Positions 36,795-49,214 of a stretch of 64,000 nt of DNA are shown piece by piece; the stretch's first letter is position 1; each line of letters opens with the position of its first letter. A program made the translations under genes and the position numbers. Under the pieces are notes generated by a model. The model saw only the letters and a list, made by a program, of their open reading frames with translations. It had not been told where the DNA came from and did not search any database. The stretch spans positions 248,001 to 312,000 of the forward strand of contig JAJKFL010000237.1 of assembly GCA_021186555.1 (NCBI GenBank), written 5' to 3'. This stretch comes from Reticulitermes speratus (taxonomy: Eukaryota; Arthropoda; Insecta; Blattodea; Rhinotermitidae).

Positions 36795-37045
36795 CATGAA
36801 GTCCCAGAGGGGGAGTAGAGGTATTGCTGTACTCTTTCTTTAACCTCGGCACTAGATGGGGTGGGTGGTCAACGCCACGCCCTGGCCCCTTTAACCCGTA
36901 CCCGATACCCATTGTACAGGAGGCTGGGTAGGCCTCAGGGTCGGTCTGAACGGTTTCTGAAAATCTCGCCCCACATGGATTCGATCCCCGGACCGTCCAG
37001 CGCGTAGCGAGTCGCTATACCGACTGAGCTATCGCGGCCCCTTTC
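36795..37045 (-). mobile_element. tRNA-derived SINE, second family
   Basis: On the minus strand the A box TAGCTCAGTCGG (37,020-37,031) and B box GGGGATCGAATCC (36,977-36,989) are both close to consensus. The body runs through GGTTTCTGAAAATC-complementary sequence and a GC-rich segment to about 36,795. The body differs from the 2.8-kb SINE, so it is a separate family. The tRNA fold is not complete enough for a tRNA gene. Confidence 0.75.
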
Positions 37046-37449
37046 CATTACGCCTGTTCGTAAATAAATTGTGAAGTCGTCGTTATATTTGTTTGTCTGC
37101 ATGTTTTAAAGCCACAACTACAGGGTGGATTTTCCCGTTACTTCCTACTAAACCTTTGGACATATCGTGAGTTAATTATAATCGGTGACAAATGAACACT
37201 TTACAGAGGACCTCAGTACGTTTGTAATCATTCGCCATGACTGCTCGATATAAATGAGACACACTGTTTTCTTTGTATGGTAGAAGTTGAGAATGAAGAA
37301 CCAGTTGATCATCAAGCATGTAAAACTTTAAAAGCCAGCAAGGCCTATCATCGTTTAATGGATACAGTTGCAAGCATCATCGTTTACGATTTGTCTTTGG
37401 TGAAAGAATGTAAACCGGCTTGTTAAGTACAGATAGTGATGTGAATAAA
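37046..37449. other. unique spacer
   Basis: No gene recognised. A 65-codon minus frame is unsupported. Confidence 0.45.
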
Positions 37450-39985
37450 GGAAGCTGTGTGCAGACACAGACCTGAACTGTGGCCGACAGTTGGTTACAT
37501 GGAGCTGTGTGTAGACACAGACCTGAACTGTGGCCGACAGTTGGTTATATGAAGCTGTGTGTAGACACAGACCTGAACTGTGGCCGACAGTTGGTTACAT
37601 AAAGCTGTGTGTAGACACAGACCTGAACTGTGGCCGACAGTTGGTTACATGGAGCTGTGTGTAGACACAGACCTGAACTGTGGCCGACAGTTGGTTATAT
37701 GAAGCTGTGTGTAGACACAGACCTGAACTGTGGCCGACAGTTGGTTACATAAAGCTGTGTGTAGACACAGACCTGAACTGTGGCCGACAGTTGGTTATAT
37801 GAAGCTGTGTGTAGACACAGACCTGAACTGTGGCCGACAGTTGGTTACATATAGCTGTGTGTAGACACAGACCTGAACTGTGGCCGACAGTAGTTACATA
37901 AAGCTGTGTGCAGACACAGACCTGAACTGTGGCCGACAGTTGGTTACATGGAGCTGTGTGTAGACACAGACCTGAACTGTGGCCGACAGTTGGTTACATG
38001 GAGCTGTGTGTAGACACAGACCTGAACTGTGGCCGACAGTTGGTTATATGAAGCTGTGTGTAGACACAGACCTGAACTGTGGCCGACAGTTGGTTACATA
38101 AAGCTGTGTGTAGACACAGACCTGAACTGTGGCCGACAGTTGGTTACATGGAGCTGTGTGTAGACACAGACCTGAACTGTGGCCGACAGTTGGTTACATG
38201 GAGCTGTGTGTAGACACAGACCTGAACTGTGGCCGACAGTTGGTTACATAAAGCTGTGTGTAGACACAGACCTGAACTGTGGCCGACAGTTGGTTACATG
38301 GAGCTGTGTGTAGACACAGACCTGAACTGTGGCCGACAGTTGGTTACATGGAGCTGTGTGTAGACACAGACCTGAACTGTGGCCGACAGTTGGTTATATG
38401 AAGCTGTGTGTAGACACAAACCTGAACTGTGGCCGACAGTTGGTTATATGAAGCTGTGTGTAGACACAGACCTGAACTGTGGCCGACAGTTGGTTACATA
38501 AAGCTGTGTGTAGACACAGACCTGAACTGTGGCCGACAGTTGGTTACATGGAGCTGTGTGTAGACACAGACCTGAACTGTGGCCGACAGTTGGTTACATG
38601 GAGCTGTGTGTAGACACAGACCTGAACTGTGGCCGACAGTTGGTTACATGGAGCTGTGTGTAGACACAGACCTGAACTGTGGCCGACAGTTGGTTACATG
38701 AAGCTGTGTGTAGACACAGACCTGAACTGTGGCGTAAGGTTGGTTACATGAAGCTGTGTGTAGACACAGACCTGAACTGTGGCCTACAGTTGCTTACATG
38801 AAGCTGTGTGTAGACACAGACCTGAACTGTGGCCTACAGTTTGTTACATGAAGCCGTGTGTAGAAAAAGACCTGAACTCTGGCCTACAGTTGGTTACATG
38901 AAGCTGTGTGTAGACACAGACCTGAACTGTGGCCTACAGTTGGTTACATGAAGCTGTGTGTAGACACAGACCTGAACTGTGGCCTACAGTTGGTTACATG
39001 AAACTGTGTGTAGACACAGACCTGAACTGTGGCCGACAGTTAGTTACATGAAGCTGTGTGTAGACACAGACCTGAATTGTGGCCGACAGTTGGTTATATG
39101 AAGCTGTGTGTAGACACAGACATGAACTGTGGCCGACAGTTGGTTACATGAGGCTGTGAGTAGACACCTACCTGATCTGTGGCCTACAGTTGGTTACATA
39201 AAGCTGTGTGTAGACACAGACCTGAACTGTGGCCGACAGTAGTTACATGAAGCTGTTTGTAGACACAGACCTGAACTGTGGCCGACAGTTGGTTACATGA
39301 AGCTGTGTGTAGACACAGACCTGAACTGTGGCCTACAGTTGGTTACATGAAGCTGTGTGTAGACACAGACCTGAACTGTGGCCGACAGTATTTACATGAA
39401 GCTGTTTGTAGACACAGACCTGAACTGTGGCCGACAGTTGGTTACATGAAGCTGTGTGTAGACACAAACCTGAACTGTGGCCGACAGTTGGTTACATTAA
39501 GCCTTGTGTAGACACAAACCAGAACTGTGGCCGACAGTTGGTTACATGAAGCTGTGTGTAGACACAAACCTGAACTGTGGCCGACAGTTGGTTACATGAA
39601 GCTGTGTGTAGACACAAACTAGAACTGTGGCCGACAGTTGGTTACATGAAGCTGTGTGTAGACACAGACCTAAAGTGTGGCCGACAGTTGGTTACATGAA
39701 GCTGTGTGTAGACACAGCCCTGAACTGTGGCCTACAGTTTGTTACATGAAGCTGTGTGTAGACACAGCCCTGAACTGTGGCCTACAGTTTGTTACATGAA
39801 GCTGTGTGTAGACACAAACCTGAACTGTGGCCGACAGTTGGTTACATGAAGCTGTGTGTAGACACAAACCAGAACTGTGGCCGACAGTTGGTTACATGAA
39901 GCTGTGTGTAGACACAGACCTAAATTGTGGCCGACAGTTGGTTACATGAAGCTGTGTGTAGACACAGATCTGATCTGTGGCCCGA
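37450..39985. repeat. 50-bp tandem array, about 51 copies
   Basis: The unit is AGCTGTGTGTAGACACAGAC followed by CTGAACTGTGGCCGACAG and TTGGTTACATGA. Units differ mainly at the junction (GGAGCT, GAAGCT, AAAGCT) and at ACAT/ATAT. On the left side these follow a partial three- or four-unit order. Units near 38.73-39.20 kb carry CCTACAG in place of CCGACAG. Confidence 0.95.
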
Positions 39986-40230
39986 CATTACGCTCGTACA
40001 GGGTGACAGTTTTTAAGCCCTCTGTCAAGCAGTTTGTGTTGTAAAGGAATGTATCGCTGTACTGAACACCGCCTTATTCAGCAGACATTACTACTGTAGT
40101 CAGTAGTGGCTTAATGTATGGGCAAACATTGTAGCTAATGTCAACTGTGTGGACTTCTTGCAATGTCTACTGTCTTACAATTTATATAATTACTTCAACT
40201 CCTAGCTGCCCAAGGACACCACGTTGAAGG
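39986..40230. other. unique spacer
   Basis: Nothing recognised. Confidence 0.45.
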
Positions 40231-40990
40231 TGATGACTGTCATTAACTGTAAGTGTACTGCAATACATACAATTACATCACTTGGCGAGCTGTACAGTCT
40301 GTCATCAATCTGTAACTGTACTGCAATACTTGGAATTACATCACTTGGCGAACTGTACAGTGTGTCATCTAGCTGTAAGTGTACTGCATTTCGTGCAATT
40401 ACATCACTTGGCGAGCTGTACAGTCTGTCATCAAGCTGTAAGTTTATTGCAATACTTGCAATTACATCACTTGGCGAGCTGTACAGTCTGTCATCAAGCT
40501 GTAAGTGTACTGCAATACGTGCAATTACATCACTTGTCGAGCTGTACAGTCTGTCATCAAATTGTAAGTGTACTGCAATACGTGAAATTACATCACTTGG
40601 CGAGCTGTACAGTCTGTCATTAAGCTGTAAGTGTACTGCAATACGTGCAATTACATCACTTGGCGAGCTGTACAGTCTGTCATCAAGCTGTAAGTGTACG
40701 GCAATACGTGAAATTACATCACTTGGCAAGCTGTACAGTCTGTCATCAAGCTGTAAGTGTACGGCAATACGTGAAATTACATCACTTGGCGAGCTGTACA
40801 GTCTGTCATCAAGCTGTAAGTGTACTGTAATACGTACAATTACATCACTTGTCGCACTGTACAGTCTGTCATCAAGCTGTAAGCGTACTGCAATACGTAC
40901 AATTACATCACTTGTCGCACTGTACAGCTGTCATCAAGCTGTAAGTGTACTGCAATACGTACAATTACATCACTTGTCGCACTGTACAGC
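40231..40990. repeat. 63-bp tandem array, 12 copies
   Basis: The unit is ACATCACTTGGCGAGCTGTA, then CAGTCTGTCATCAAGCTG, then TAAGTGTACTGCAATACGTG. Since 63 is a multiple of 3 and the unit lacks stops in several frames, open frames exist on both strands: a 304-codon plus frame with period ITSLGELYSLSSSCKCTAIRA minus its last residue, and a 175-codon minus frame. I see no sign that either is a gene. Confidence 0.93.
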
Positions 40991-41689
40991 CACACCTCTT
41001 CTGTTCTCACAACGTTTATCACAGTTCGCCCAGCAACAGTTACATGTTGACACGTGTGGCAAACTGAAGTGCTGTATAATCTCTGTTATCACTACTTTCT
41101 GTTTGACTATCCCACATGATAGTGTGGGGCAGGGCTGACGTGTTGACTTGACTGATGTGCTTTAAAGGATTATTTGACGAACCCAGTCGATATCTCGACT
41201 GCGATAGACGTCTTAAAGGGAGAGTCCCTGTAGTCAGAATTACGTAAGTTTTGAATATTATAACTTTGCTGTAAACTATATACTGTTCATTCCGTTCACA
41301 GTCAATAACCAATTCGCAACACTCAACCAACAAAATGCACAGTATTGTTACTTGTTATATTCATATTACAATATCACACTGATCATTGCTACATGTTTCG
41401 ATCCACAAGGGATTATCATGAGAGAACCAAGGAAAGCAATACGGCTTAAAACTAAATTAGCAACTTTTATACACAGGTGACATGCTGCAAAATAGTCAAA
41501 TAGTCAAAATGTAGACAATTGTTTGTAGAATAGTTGTATAAGTGTACTGGATATTGGTATATATTAGGCCAAACCTACGAGGCAGCCTACGTACTTAACG
41601 AAAGTTATATTTTGTTAAGTGCTAACTAACTAACAACGTAACGAACTAACTACATGCAGCACAGTCCTTCTTGTCAAGCCAACAGTTCC
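40991..41689. other. unique stretch
   Basis: No gene or transposon recognised. Confidence 0.4.
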
Positions 41690-42060
41690 AAAGCTAGTCA
41701 AGACGCTCCCACAATTTGACGGAACCTGTAGTTCCACTACTGTGTTCACTACACCCGCCACTTGTACCTATCCTTGCCAGATCAATCCATTCCTCATACT
41801 CCCATCCAATTCATTCAGAATCTGTTCAATTTTTCTCTTCCCATCTGCTCCTAGTTCTTAAAAGTGGTTTTCTTCTTTTAGGCTGAACCTACCAAAACGC
41901 TGTCTGTATACTCCAGTCCTCTGTACGTGCCACATGGTCCGTCCATCTTATTCTTCTTCACATCACCCGAATACTATTTGTTGAGCAGTACAACTAATGA
42001 AGCTCCTTGTTATGTATTTTTTGTTAACCTCCTCACCTTCTCCCTCTTAGCGTCAAACGT
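41690..42060 (+). mobile_element. dispersed repeat fragment, same family as 4.1/5.5 kb
   Basis: The conceptual translation contains VHLILLHITRILFVEQY, resembling the AHLILLDFITRTIFGEQY portion I remember of the KKFPAFY repeat family. Degenerate, with no ends defined. Confidence 0.45.
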
Positions 42061-42555
42061 TTCCCCACAAATCCAAACTATAAAAGGCATGGCGGTGCGG
42101 CTGCTGAATTAAACAAAACACTGGCTCTGTGATTGCTGTTATGTGTGCCGTTGTTGTAGTGCGTCGACATGTGACAGCATTGTGTATGGAGATCAGAAAT
42201 ATGAAGGCGAATTTTTGTGGGGTTTGGCCAAATACTTCTCTTAATTTTCGGCCCAGGTTTATGTTAAAAGCAGAAAATAGAAATGTGTACATATGCAATA
42301 TAGCGGGCTGGATTTTGGGCTTTTCTGAAATGGAGCAGTTATGGTGGGAAATTGTAAAATATGAAATGCAAATACAGTCTTAGGGAACATAAAATGTGCA
42401 GGACATGGATATTGAGAATGTTTATTGCGCAGTTGCAACACACGTGAACGATACTGCTTCCTTCACAATATATATTTGTATACAACATAACGCATTTCTG
42501 AATGCAGTGTCGTCAGTTTTGTTTTGGGTGTCACATTTAAGATGTCAAAATAATA
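42061..42555. other. unique stretch
   Basis: Open frames of 60-84 codons on both strands carry no motif. Confidence 0.4.
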
Positions 42556-42945
42556 CAACAATGTTTTGCACAATGTGACAATGATTATATTTAAGTTACA
42601 TAAAGTCCCTCCAACACAACGTACACAATAACACAACAATGTGTTGCACAATGTGACAATGCTTATATTTAAGTTACATAAAGTCCCTCCAACACAACGT
42701 ACACAATAACACAACAATGTGTTGCACAATGTGACAATGCTTATATTTAAGTTACATAAAGTCCCTCCAACACAACGTACACAATAACACAACAATGTGT
42801 TGCATAATGTGACAATGCTTATATTTAAGTTACATAAAGTCCCTCCAACACAACGTACACAATAACACAACAATGTGTTGCACAATGTGACAATGCTTTT
42901 ATTTAAGTTACATAAAGTCCCTCCAACACAACGTACACAATAACC
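42556..42945. repeat. 78-bp tandem repeat, about 5 copies
   Basis: The unit contains AACAATGTGTTGCACAATGT, GACAATGCTTATATTTAAG and TCCCTCCAACACAACGTAC. Since 78 is a multiple of 3, there is a 163-codon minus frame with a 26-residue period. By-product. Confidence 0.95.
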
Positions 42946-43494
42946 ACCTGTCATTTCATCTCACAGTGCTGTACGCTATTGCCCCGCTATCCCCTGCACT
43001 GTCTCTGTACTGCTATAACGTTCGTCTATGTCTGTCTGTCTGACTGAAACTGCGACTGTTATGGATTGATTGTTATGAAATGTGGTGCTTCTACTGATAA
43101 GTAAATGTACTAGAACAGATATATAGTATTACGTCTACAGACTAGCTTGGCCATTGTTGAATGTGAAGAGATAACTGCTCTGTCAGTAAGTTACTGTAAA
43201 TTCAATGAAGATGACAAACGTTTTACACAATAATGGCCACTTCGTACTGACAGTAATTCAGTTGGCCTTCAGTTTGCACATTGTGTCAGTTACCTTTGTA
43301 AAATCCGGTTGTGTCGTAACGCTGTCAAATTACGACACTGCGCTTTGAGCAAATAGCGTGAATTTGAACGATCTAATCTCTAGATATGATTCACTATATA
43401 CAGCTTCAAGCAGCCGGCTGCAGTCCACTTCAGAAGACATCAGCTGGACAGTTGCTGTACTGTTATGCAGTTGAACACGTAGCAGCAGCTTCTG
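42946..43494. other. unique spacer
   Basis: Nothing recognised. Confidence 0.4.
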
Positions 43495-46262
43495 TGTAAT
43501 TGCTGTAAGTACCTTTAAGTTGCAGACTGTGCAGTGTGTATTTGTACAGTAAATGTGCTGCGTGACTGGCACTGTGTCTGTGTGTAATTGCTGTAATTAC
43601 AGTTAAGTTGCAGACTGTGCAGTGTGTATTTGTACAGTAAATGTGCTGCGTGACTGGCACTGTGTCTGTGTGTAATTGCTGTAAGTACAGTTAAGTTGCA
43701 GACTGTGAAGTGTGTATTTGTACAGTAAATGTGCTGCGTGACTGGCACTGTGTCTGTGTGTAATTGCTGTAAGTACAGTTAAGTTGCAGACTGTGCAGTT
43801 TGTATTTGTACAGTAAATGTGCTGTGTGACTGACACTGTGTCTGTGTGTAATTGCTGTAAGTACAGTTAAGTTGCAGACTGTGCAGTGTGTATTTTTACA
43901 GTAAATGTGCTGTGTGACTGGCACTGTGTCTGAGTGTAATTGCTGTAAGTACAGTTAAGTTGCAGACTGTGCAGTGTGTATTTGTACAGTAAATGTTCTG
44001 CGCGGAAAGACGCAAACCGTGACTGGCACTGTGTCTGTGTGTAATTGCTGTAAGTACAGTTAAGTTGCAGACTGTGCAGTGTGTATTTGTACAGTAAATA
44101 TTCTGCGTGACTGGCATTGTGGCTGTGTGTAATTGCTGTAAGTACAGTTAAGTTGCAGACTGTGCAGTGTGTATTTGTACAGTAAATGTTCTGCGTGACT
44201 GGCACTCTGTCTGTGTGTAATTGCTGTAAATACAGTTAAGTTGCAGACTGTGTAGTGTGTATTTGTACAGTAAATGTTCTGCGTGACTGGCACTGTGTCT
44301 GTGTGTAATTGCTGTAAGTACAGTTAAGTTGCAGAATGTGCAGTGTGTATTTGTACAGTAAATGTGCTGCGTGACTGGCACTGTGTCTGTGTGTAATTGC
44401 TGTAAGTACAGTTAAGTTGCAGACTGTGCAGTGTGTATTTGTACAGTAAATGTGCTGCGTGACTGGCACTGTGTCTGTGTGTAATTGCTGTAAGTACAGT
44501 TAAGTTGCAGACTGTGCAGTGTGTATTTGTACAGTAAATGTGCTGCGTGACTGGCACTGTGTCTGTGTGTAATTGCTGTAAGTACAGTTAAGTTGCAGAC
44601 TGTGCAGTGTGTATTTGTACAGTAAATGTTCTGCGCGGTAAGAAGGAAACCGTGACTGGCACTGTGTCTGTGTGTAATTGCTGTAAGTACAGTTAAGTTG
44701 CAGACTGTGCAGTGTGTATTTGTACAGTAAATGTTCTGCGCGGTAAGAAGCAAACCGTGACTGGCACTGTGTCTGTGTGTAATTGCTGTAAGTACAGTTA
44801 AGTTGCAGAATGTGCAGTGTGTATTTGTACAGTACATGTGCTGCGTGACTGGCACTGTGTCTGTGTGTAATTGCTGTAAGTACAGTTAAGTTGCAGACTG
44901 TGCAGTGTGTATTTGTACAGTAAATATTCTGCGTCACTGGCATTGTGGCTGTGTGTAATTGCTGTAAGTACAGTTAAGTTGCAGACTGTGCAGTGTGTAT
45001 TTGTACAGTAAATGTTCTGCGTGACTGGCACTGTGTCTGTGTGTAATTGCTGTAAGTACAGTTAAGTTGCAGACTGTGCAGTGTGTATTTGCACAGTAAA
45101 TGTGCTGCGTGACTGGCACTGTGTCTGTGTGTAATTGCTGTAAGTACAGTTAAGTTGCATACTGTGCAGTGTGTATTTGTACAGTAAATGTTCTGCGTGA
45201 CTGGCACTGTGTCTGTGTGTAATTGCTGTAAGTACAGTTAAGTTGCAGACTGTGCAGTTTATATTTGTACAGAAATGTGCTGCGTGACTGGCACTGTGTC
45301 TGTGTATAATTGCTGTAAGAACAGTTAAGTTGCAGAGTGTGCAGTGTGTATTTATACAGAAATGTGCTGCGTGACTGGCACTGTGTCTGTGTATAATTGC
45401 TGTAAGAACAGTTAAGTTGCAGACTGTGCAGTGTGTATTTGTACAGTAAATATTCTGCGTCACTGGCATTGTGGCTGTGTGTAATTGCTGTAAGTACAGT
45501 TAAGTTGCAGACTGTGCAGTGTGTATTTGTACAGTAAATGTTCTGCGTGACTGGCACTCTGTCTGTGTGTAATTGCTGTAAGTACAGTTAAGTTGCAGAC
45601 TGTGCAGTGTGTATTTGCACAGTAAATGTGCTGCGTGACTGGCACTGTGTCTGTGTGTAATTGCTGTAAGTACAGTTAAGTTGCAGACTGTGCAGTTTAT
45701 ATTTGTACAGAAATGTGCTGCGTGACTGGCACTGTGTCTGTGTATAATTGCTGTAAGAACAGTTAAGTTGCAGAGTGTGCAGTGTGTATTTATACAGAAA
45801 TGTGCTGCGTGACTGGCACTGTGTCTGTGTATAATTGCTGTAAGAACAGTTAAGTTGCAGAGTGTGCAGTGTGTATTTATACAGAAATGTGCTGCGTGAC
45901 TGGCACTGTGTCTGTGTATAATTGCTGTAAGAACAGTTAAGTTGCAGACTGTGCAGTGTGTATTTGTACAGTAAATGTACTGCGTGACTGGCACTGTGTC
46001 TGTGTATAATTGCTGTAAGAACAGTTAAGTTGCAGACTGTGCAGTGTGTATTTGTACAGTAAATGTGCTGCGTGACTGGCACTGTGTCTGTGTATAATTG
46101 CTGTAAGAACAGTTAAGTTGCAGACTGTGCAGTGTGTATTTATACAGTAAATGTGCTGCGTGACTGGCACTGTGTCTGTGTGTAATTTCTGTAAGTACGG
46201 TTAAGATGAAGAAAGTGCAGTGTGTATTTGTACAGTAAGTGTTCTGCACGGTAAGACGATAA
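43495..46262. repeat. 88-bp tandem array, about 31 copies, with 105-bp variants
   Basis: The unit contains TAATTGCTGTAAGTACAGTT, AAGTTGCAGACTGTGCAGTG and CTGCGTGACTGGCACTGTGT. Four units, including the last one at the right edge, carry 17 extra bases after CTGCG (CGGTAAGAAGCAAACCG-like). Two units with TATAATTGC and AAGAACAG characterise the right part. The many 77-codon minus frames spaced by 88 bp are by-products. Confidence 0.95.
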
Positions 46263-46870
46263 CCGTGACTGTCACTGTGTCTCTGTGTTAGCAATCGGCA
46301 GCAGTGTAGGCCTGCACTCACTGTGCCGCTGTTTGTGTCAGTTCGCCAAACATAGCAACACAAATACGTCTTTCAGTTCCTGCATTCGTTCGGTCCTCCC
46401 GTCTGCATGTAGCAACTCTAGAACTGCTGAACGTGTTGTCATGAACCTTGATATCACGTATTTGTCCTAAGATTCCGCGACTAAATTTTATTTCAGTTAC
46501 AATCTAACATCACCAATCGACGCTTTACGTGAACACCCACATGCATTGTGCTGACATCTAGAGCATCAGTCGCTAAATGTTCGGCGGAACAAAAACATTT
46601 AGCACAGTAGCTGCGCGTAAAACAAAACGCACATTTTAAGCACAGTGCACTTCCGTAAGTAAGTCTTACGACGTTGTTCATTAAAATGATCGAACGCACC
46701 GGAACTGCCACGTTATTCGCACATTTCCCTACGGCTTGTGAACTCAAACTTTCCGCACGTTCATTTGTGCATCAAATAATCGGTGTGAATCATATTTTTG
46801 GGAGTGATCGTGTGTCGCAGTTCCAAAAAGAATAAATAATCGTATCTCTCCCGTTACAGGACAAATGGTG
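46263..46870. other. unique spacer
   Basis: Open frames of 61 codons (plus) and 84 codons (minus) show no domain. No gene called. Confidence 0.4.
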
Positions 46871-48597
46871 CAGTGAGTATATCATTTGTGCAGTTTTTGT
46901 CAAAGACACTTCGTGTAATATATCAGTTGTGCAGTTTTGTCAAAGACACTTCGTGTAATATATCAGTTGTGCAGTTTTGTCAAAGACACTTCGTGCAATA
47001 TATCAGTTGTGCAGTTTTGTCAAAGACACTTCGTGCAAAATATCAGTTGTGCAGTTTTGTCAAAGAAACTTCGTGCAAAATATCAGTTGTGCAGTTTTGT
47101 CAAAGACACTTCGTGAAATATATCTGTTGTGCAGTTTTGTCAAAGACACTTTGTGCAATATATCAGTTGTGAGTTTTGTTAAAGACACTTCGTGCAATAT
47201 ATCAATTGTGCAGTTTTGTCAAAGACACTTCGTGCAATATATAAGTTGTGCAGTTTTGTCAAAGACACTTCGTGCAATATATCAGTTGTGCAGTTTTGTC
47301 AAAGACACTTCGTGCAAAATATCAGTTGTGCAGTTTTGTCAAAGACACTTCGTGCAATATATCAGTTGTGCAGTTTTGTCAAAGACACTTCGTGCTAAAT
47401 ATCAGTTGTGCAGTTTTGTCAAAGACACTTGGTGCAATATATCAGTTGTGCAGATTTATCAAAAACACTTCGTACAATATATCAATTGTGCAGTTTTGTC
47501 AAAGACACTTCGTGTAATATATCAGTTGTGCAGTTTTGTCAACGACACTTTGTGCAATATATCAGTTGTGCAGTTTTGTCTAAGAGACTTCGTGCAATAT
47601 ATACGTTGTGCAGTTTTGTCAAAGAGATTTCGTGCAATATATCAGTTGTGCAGTTTTGTGAAAGACACTTCGTGCAATATATCAGTTGTGCAGTTTTGTC
47701 GGAGAGACTTCGTACAATATATAAGTTGTTCAGATTTATCAAAGAGACTTCGTGCAATATATCAGTTGTGCAGTTTTGTCAAAGACACTTTGTGCAATAC
47801 ATCAGTTGTGCAGTTTTCCAAAGACACTTCGTGCAATATATCACTTGTGCAGTTTTGTCAAAGACACTTCGTGCAAAATATCAGTTATGCAGTTTTGTCT
47901 AAGATATTTCGTGCAATATATGCGTTGTTCAGTTTTGTCAAAGAGACTTCGTGCAATATATCAGTTGTGCAGTTTTGTCAAAGACACTTAGTGCAATATA
48001 TCAGTTGTGCAGTTTTACAAAGACACTTCGTGCAATAAATCAGTTGTGCAGTTTTGTCAAAGATACTTCGTGCAAAATATCAGTTGTGCAGTTTTGTCTA
48101 AGATATTTCGTGCAATATATGCGTTGTGCAGTTTTGTCAAAGAGACTTCGTGCAATATATCAGTTGTGCAGTTTTGTCAAAGACACTTTGTGCAATATAT
48201 CAGTTGTGCAGTTTTCCAAAGACACTTCGTGCAATATATCAGTTGTGCAGTTTTGTCAAAGACACTTCGTGCAAAATATCAGTTGTGCAGTTTTGTCTAA
48301 GATATTTCGTGCAATATATGCGTTGTGCAGTTTTGTTAAAGAGACTTCGTGCAATATATCAGTTGTGCAGTTTTGTCTGAGAGACTTCGTACAATATATC
48401 AGTTGCTCAGGTTTATCAAAGAGACTTCGTGCAATATATCAATTGTGCAGTTTTGTCAAACACACTTTCTGCAATATATCAGTTGTGCAGTTTTGTCAAA
48501 GACACTTCGTGCAATATATCAGTTTTGCAGTTTTGTCAAAGACACTTCGTGCAATATATCAGTTGTGCAGTTTTGTCAAAGACACTTCGTGCAATCT
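46871..48597. repeat. 40-bp tandem array, about 43 copies
   Basis: The unit is GTTGTGCAGTTTTGTCAAAG followed by ACACTTCGTGCAATATATCA. A higher-order block of five units, marked by TAAGATATTTCG, GCGTTGTGC and the short TTTTCCAAAG unit, is repeated about every 198 bp near 47.90, 48.10 and 48.29 kb. The plus-strand open frames (up to 353 codons) come from the lack of stops in the repeat. Confidence 0.95.
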
Positions 48598-49214
48598 AAA
48601 CCTTTAAGAATAACAACGCCAGGTTTTTCATATTTGTCCCGACTTCAGGATCGAAAAATATTTTAGTCAGAAAGTGATTGCTGGAATATATAGGAAGATG
48701 TTGCACTCCAACGCCAACGCTACAGGCATGCTAACAGATATGCGCATGCAGTTCGGGCACCATATTTTATTTCTAATACAGTTAAAATGCAATTTAACAC
48801 AACTCGGTCAACACTAATGCAGCCTAAACCCTTCCATCCCGTAAGCTATACAATATATCGGTGACAGCCTGTTACAGCCGGTTGTAGCATTGCGTTCTTA
48901 TCGTAATGCACAGTTCCATATACTGACATCTGCTGTGCATTGCCTTACCGGAACTACTTGCTGTCATTTGTTGCTGAATGTATGAGGACAGTACGAATAT
49001 CACACAGTGCATAGCGTGTGGTTTTGGTTCGAGTGCAGACACTTCCACATAATGGTAACTGTAACGCACTTTATGCATGCTGTATTATCAGGTGCGAAGT
49101 GCTGTGACGTATCTTCCGATGAACGTAGCTTGAATCTTTGCTTTTATCATAAGAATTATACATTATCAGGACTCATAAAATAAATCTCACTTCCTCAGTG
49201 TAATGTAACCGACG
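48598..49214. other. unique spacer
   Basis: Nothing recognised. Confidence 0.4.

Noticed and set aside
36975..37045. A functional minus-strand tRNA gene
   Set aside because: Good A and B boxes, but the 3' side runs straight into a SINE body and no complete cloverleaf could be drawn.
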